This document shows positions 32,001-33,120 of a stretch of 33,120 nt of DNA, one piece after another. Each line of letters opens with the position of its first letter. Positions within the stretch are counted from its first letter, which is position 1. Both the position numbers and the translations under genes were made by a program. Source of the stretch: Catenulispora rubra. Its GTDB lineage: Bacteria; Actinomycetota; Actinomycetes; Streptomycetales; Catenulisporaceae. The DNA is taken from assembly GCF_015356825.1 (NCBI RefSeq), contig NZ_JAACYW010000113.1:1-33120 (forward strand), given 5' to 3'. The notes under the pieces are model-generated. The model saw only the letters and a list, made by a program, of their open reading frames with translations, made no database searches and was not told where the DNA came from.

Positions 32001-32082
32001 GCTGTTCGGCGGGCCGGTCGCTGTTTCGGACGCGGTCGAGGGGCAGGTCGCCAAGGCGGTCGGCGGGCGCGTGGCGCCGTAG
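29047..32082 (+). CDS. Secreted sedolisin (S53) protease with three cell-wall-binding type 2 repeats
   Basis: The 1011-residue protein has a signal peptide (RRR, hydrophobic core GVFPVAIALVAASASAS, cut after PAQA). A pro-kumamolisin activation domain follows at about 40-200 (YLSGQDSAGLAAAARAASD, SFQHYLTPAQVQARFG). The S53 domain has catalytic Glu324 and Asp328 in GEEALDVEM, oxyanion Asp414 in FSTGDCGDDD and nucleophile Ser572 in GGTSVAAPEF. Calcium-site-like segments HDVTGSP and YDDATGLGSP close it. A proline linker (PPTPPTPPTPPT, about 676-699) leads to three CWB2 repeats, each opening with a RYGT/RYAT motif and containing DALS/DALT-G segments (about 702-1011). S53 enzymes are acid endopeptidases of the exported fraction; CWB2 repeats hold proteins on the wall non-covalently. 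ATG 29047 is preferred (GAAAGGGAA upstream); ATG 29017 is in frame. All catalytic residues are present. Confidence 0.93.
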   Translation: MPNAAQRRRAQAVMAGVFPVAIALVAASASASPAQADTQHHNTTNKILADAHPAWATADKDRGALPAAQQISTRVYLSGQDSAGLAAAARAASDPNSPSFQHYLTPAQVQARFGATPAQVAAVQKWLTGAGLKVSGVQSDWIDAVGDAAAVQRAFGTQIKDYQGTDGSVKYAASSAAVIPADVADYVNGVSGLSQASVRVHADSAKVNASNAANQTCSPYWGATTSSAWPAGVNPGPTALLPCSYTPQQLRDAYGVTKSGMTGKGATIAVVDWYGSSTMQADANQFATAHGDKAFAPGQYTDMFDSSQWTNQTACGGTAGVAGEEALDVEMTHGLAPDANIVYVGANSCTDADLMAAEEKIVDNHLADVVSNSWGEIMHTTDGQDLDPSSIAAYDRIFQKGAAEGIGFDFSTGDCGDDDPANFTGGAVNCVPDSARKQTEWPTSDPWVTAVGGTTLATDSAGKYAWEATMGDHTAVATQGDAAWAAGPGPNQKVPFSFFFGGGGGVSEDIAQPFYQAGIVPSALANSGHGSTKPMRTLPDVAMNGSLASSVLVGMTDGTTKQYGEGGYGGTSVAAPEFSALQADAKQAAGHALGFANPALYALNGTSAFHDVTGSPAGQPSVLEGIYTSAANPTRGTMFHAGQDTSLSATAGYDDATGLGSPADDYLSKIATVTPLQPPTPPIPPTPPTPPTPPTNPAPGVPVVKRVWGSDRYGTAITVSQSSFPKAGSAKAVVLATGETFPDALSGVPLATEKGGPLLLTPSHAANPAVVAEIQRVLAPGGKVYVLGGQNAVSDQVVSALGLPAAQITRLGGTDRYATSLQIANQVGDASGKVILATGHDFADALTAGPFSATYGSAGAPAAILLTDGRELSPAVAGFVAGAHSVAAVGGPAEAAAAHLPNRDASAQFAGADRYATASLVAGTFSAPKTVGVATGTQFADALTGAAMLAAAHSPLLLTDPVRLPDGTAATLHGFSQALAGGSVELFGGPVAVSDAVEGQVAKAVGGRVAP

Positions 32083-32133
32083 CCGGTCGTTGTGTCCTGA
32101 TGTGAGTGCTTGAGTATGTGAGTTCGCTGGCTC

Positions 32134-32172
32134 AGGGGTCGTCCGTTTTTCGGGCGGCCCCTAGCTCGTTTT
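32134..32172 (+). terminator. Rho-independent terminator of the sedolisin gene
   Basis: AGGGGTCGTCCG (32134-32145) pairs with CGGGCGGCCCCT (32151-32162) as a twelve-base stem with two G-U pairs and a TTTTT loop; TTTT follows at 32169-32172. It lies 51 bases after the protease stop. The last bases overlap the stop of the convergent TDT-like remnant. Confidence 0.85.
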
Positions 32173-32376
32173 GCTGCGGTTCGCGTGATCTGCGTGATCT
32201 GCGTGACGAAGCTGGCCGGTGACATCTCTGACCAGACCGATGAAGACGACGAGCCATGCTCCGGTGGCGATCCACACCAACGCGTGTCCCACGCCGGTGA
32301 GGTGGCTCCAGCCGGTGGCTTTCGCCACCTCGGACGTCGCCGCTCCCATCATGCCGATCGGGAAGAGGGCAGTTTT
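32161..32376 (-). pseudogene. C-terminal remnant of a TDT/TehA-type permease
   Basis: On the minus strand a frame reads LFPIGMMGAATSEVAKATG, then SHLTGVGHALVWIATGAW and LVVFIGLVRDVTGQL, ending in a repeated HAD tail and a TAG at 32163-32161. The FP-x-GM motif followed by one last membrane span matches the end of tellurite-resistance/dicarboxylate transporter (TDT, TehA/SLAC1-like) proteins, normally about 300-400 residues. Upstream in the same frame there is only Ser/Thr/Pro-rich low-complexity sequence (STTEPPNAPASTSQPG) and no further span, so most of the gene is missing. An expressed small membrane protein from ATG 32352 (63 residues) cannot be excluded. The family call is from memory of the motif. 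Confidence 0.45.
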
Positions 32377-32580
32377 GGTGGTGCCGGGCTGGCTGGTGCT
32401 GGCGGGTGCGTTGGGTGGCTCGGTGGTGCTGGCTGCGGTGCTTGAGCCGGGCTCGTGTTCCGAAGGTTGCGGGTTCAGGTCACCGCCCTTTCGAACACGG
32501 GCTGCGTTCTGGCCGCCGCCACTGCGGACGCTAGCGTTCCCTCCCGCGTCGGCCCACTGTGGCGTGGCCGTTCGGGTGAT
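32377..32580. other. Non-coding or decayed stretch
   Basis: About 200 bases with no supportable gene. The minus strand stays open with Ser/Thr/Pro-rich and Gly/Arg-rich sequence in continuation of the TDT-like remnant. Bases 32459-32492 on the plus strand resemble a tRNA variable loop plus T-arm (AAGGTTGCGGGTTCAGGTCA) but without the rest of a cloverleaf. Confidence 0.4.
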
Positions 32581-32718
32581 TCAGCGAGTGAGCGGTACCC
32601 GTCGTGCGCGGACGATCCGTTGGCTGATACGCCATCCCTGTTCCAGGCGTACGACGGTGTCGTCGTAGGTCACGCTGCCGCACGCTCCGTCGGTCGTGAT
32701 GCCGATGCTTTTGGGCAC
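32581..32718 (-). pseudogene. C-terminal remnant of a SnoaL-like (NTF2 fold) protein
   Basis: A minus-strand frame ends at TGA 32583-32581 and reads GSVTYDDTVVRLEQGWRISQRIVRARR. The pattern Y-x-D-x-x-VR-x-x-x-GWRI-x-x-R is the last strand pair of SnoaL/NTF2-like proteins, which are about 130-160 residues. Just upstream, after GTG 32718, the frame is closed by TAA at about 32735, leaving only 45 residues. The front two thirds are absent, so this is a truncated relic. Its neighbour is also a relic, which suggests local deletion or shuffling. Confidence 0.5.
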
Positions 32719-32830
32719 GGTCGCAGGGGACTTTTACGAGCGCGCCCGCGAGGTCGATGCGGTGAGCGCCGACGTGAGCGTCGACGAACTACTGGCGCTA
32801 TCTCCAGCCCTACGGCTGGAACTAACAACA

Positions 32831-32877
32831 AAGCCGAAAGCCCCGCAGCAGCCTAGGATTCACGGCGCTACGGGGCT
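32831..32877 (-). terminator. Terminator of the LAHTG protein gene
   Basis: On the minus strand AGCCCCG (32877-32871) and CGGGGCT (32845-32839) form a stem extended inside by partial GC pairing, followed by TTTCGGCTTTGTTG. It lies about 70 bases after the stop of the wall-anchored protein. A smaller dyad, CACTGC/GCAGTG (32912-32930), lies between. Confidence 0.65.
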
Positions 32878-32944
32878 CCGACACAACGCGCAGTTCACAA
32901 CACGCAGTACGCACTGCGCGCGGTGCAGTGGGAGTGCTACCGCA

Positions 32945-33120
32945 TCAGGAATGCGAGCTCTGCTTCTTGCTACGGCGGGTGTAAACCATCATCCCGCCGC
33001 CCGCAGCCACCAAAGCCAGCGCCCCGCCGGCCAACGGCACGGTGTTACCGGCGCCGGTGTGGGCCAGGCCGCCGGTGGTGGCGTCGGGCGACGGCAGAGC
33101 CCGCACCACGGCCACGTGCC
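32945..33120 (-). CDS. LAHTG wall-anchored protein, C-terminal end (continues past window)
   Basis: Only the last 58 residues are in the window. They read as a sortase sorting signal: LAHTG, a short polar gap, a hydrophobic span VPLAGGALALVAAGGGMMV, then a basic tail YTRRSKKQSSHS and TGA at 32947-32945. LA-x-TG motifs are used by class E sortases of actinomycetes, which cut between Thr and Gly and link the protein to peptidoglycan. Before the motif is a Pro/Ser/Thr-type linker (ALPSPDATTGG). The function of the main body cannot be seen. It is the second surface-protein gene in this part, after the sedolisin with CWB2 repeats. The frame runs open to the right edge. Confidence 0.8.
   Translation of the reverse strand, partial: HVAVVRALPSPDATTGGLAHTGAGNTVPLAGGALALVAAGGGMMVYTRRSKKQSSHS

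Noticed and set aside
32459..32492. Possible tRNA gene (variable loop and T-arm-like bases)
   Set aside because: No D-arm, acceptor stem or convincing anticodon stem can be built around it; kept only as a possible remnant.
32699..33120. Plus-strand open frame beginning MPMLLGTVAGDFYERAR
   Set aside because: The first 30 codons look coding, but it runs through a terminator and antisense to the LAHTG gene without a stop; at most a relic.
1..33120. CRISPR array, integrase or insertion sequence
   Set aside because: No regularly spaced repeats, transposase or integrase motifs were seen on either strand.

Overview
The window is a high-GC stretch of an actinobacterial chromosome. Most codons end in G or C, GTG starts are frequent, genes are tightly packed with ATGA overlaps, and there is a sortase-type LAHTG protein and a secreted acid-type (sedolisin) protease. 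A filamentous soil actinomycete of the Streptomyces/Catenulispora kind fits best; the genus is my inference.

Bases 1-17455 (all minus strand) are most of an extracellular contractile injection system (eCIS, phage-tail-like particle) operon. In transcription order it encodes sheath, tube, a two-CPxC protein, a disordered protein, a Pvc16/DUF4255-type protein, an AAA+ ATPase, a small helical protein, a 1996-residue DUF4157 protein, a HEAT-like protein, a CIS tube-like protein, a LysM protein, a gpD-like hub, a gpV-like spike and a PAAR-like tip. The PAAR gene appears frameshifted and runs off the left edge. The remaining baseplate genes (gp25, gpJ-like) are expected beyond it. The most unusual gene is the 6-kb DUF4157 gene: it joins a HEILH metalloprotease-like head to long disordered, coiled-coil, amphipathic and Lys-rich parts, so it could be tape measure, effector or both.

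Bases 17456-18228 are a long non-coding region upstream of the operon. It holds an AT-rich, near-perfect 24-bp palindrome (17711-17734). Next come a GPP34 (Golgi phosphoprotein 3-like) gene, a divergent pair of XRE-cupin regulator and His-rich methyltransferase, thymidylate synthase (thyA), and a divergent TetR/NADPH:quinone oxidoreductase-like pair.

Bases 22977-28388 (minus) form a three-gene export cassette: a DUF3533/YhgE-Pip-like membrane protein followed by two complete ABC half-transporters. A small ABM-like protein is divergent from it.

Bases 29047-32082 encode a secreted sedolisin (S53) protease with three C-terminal cell-wall-binding type 2 repeats, followed by a strong terminator. 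The last kilobase is mostly gene debris (remnants of a TDT/TehA-type permease and a SnoaL-like protein), then a terminator and the C-terminus of a LAHTG wall-anchored protein cut by the right edge.
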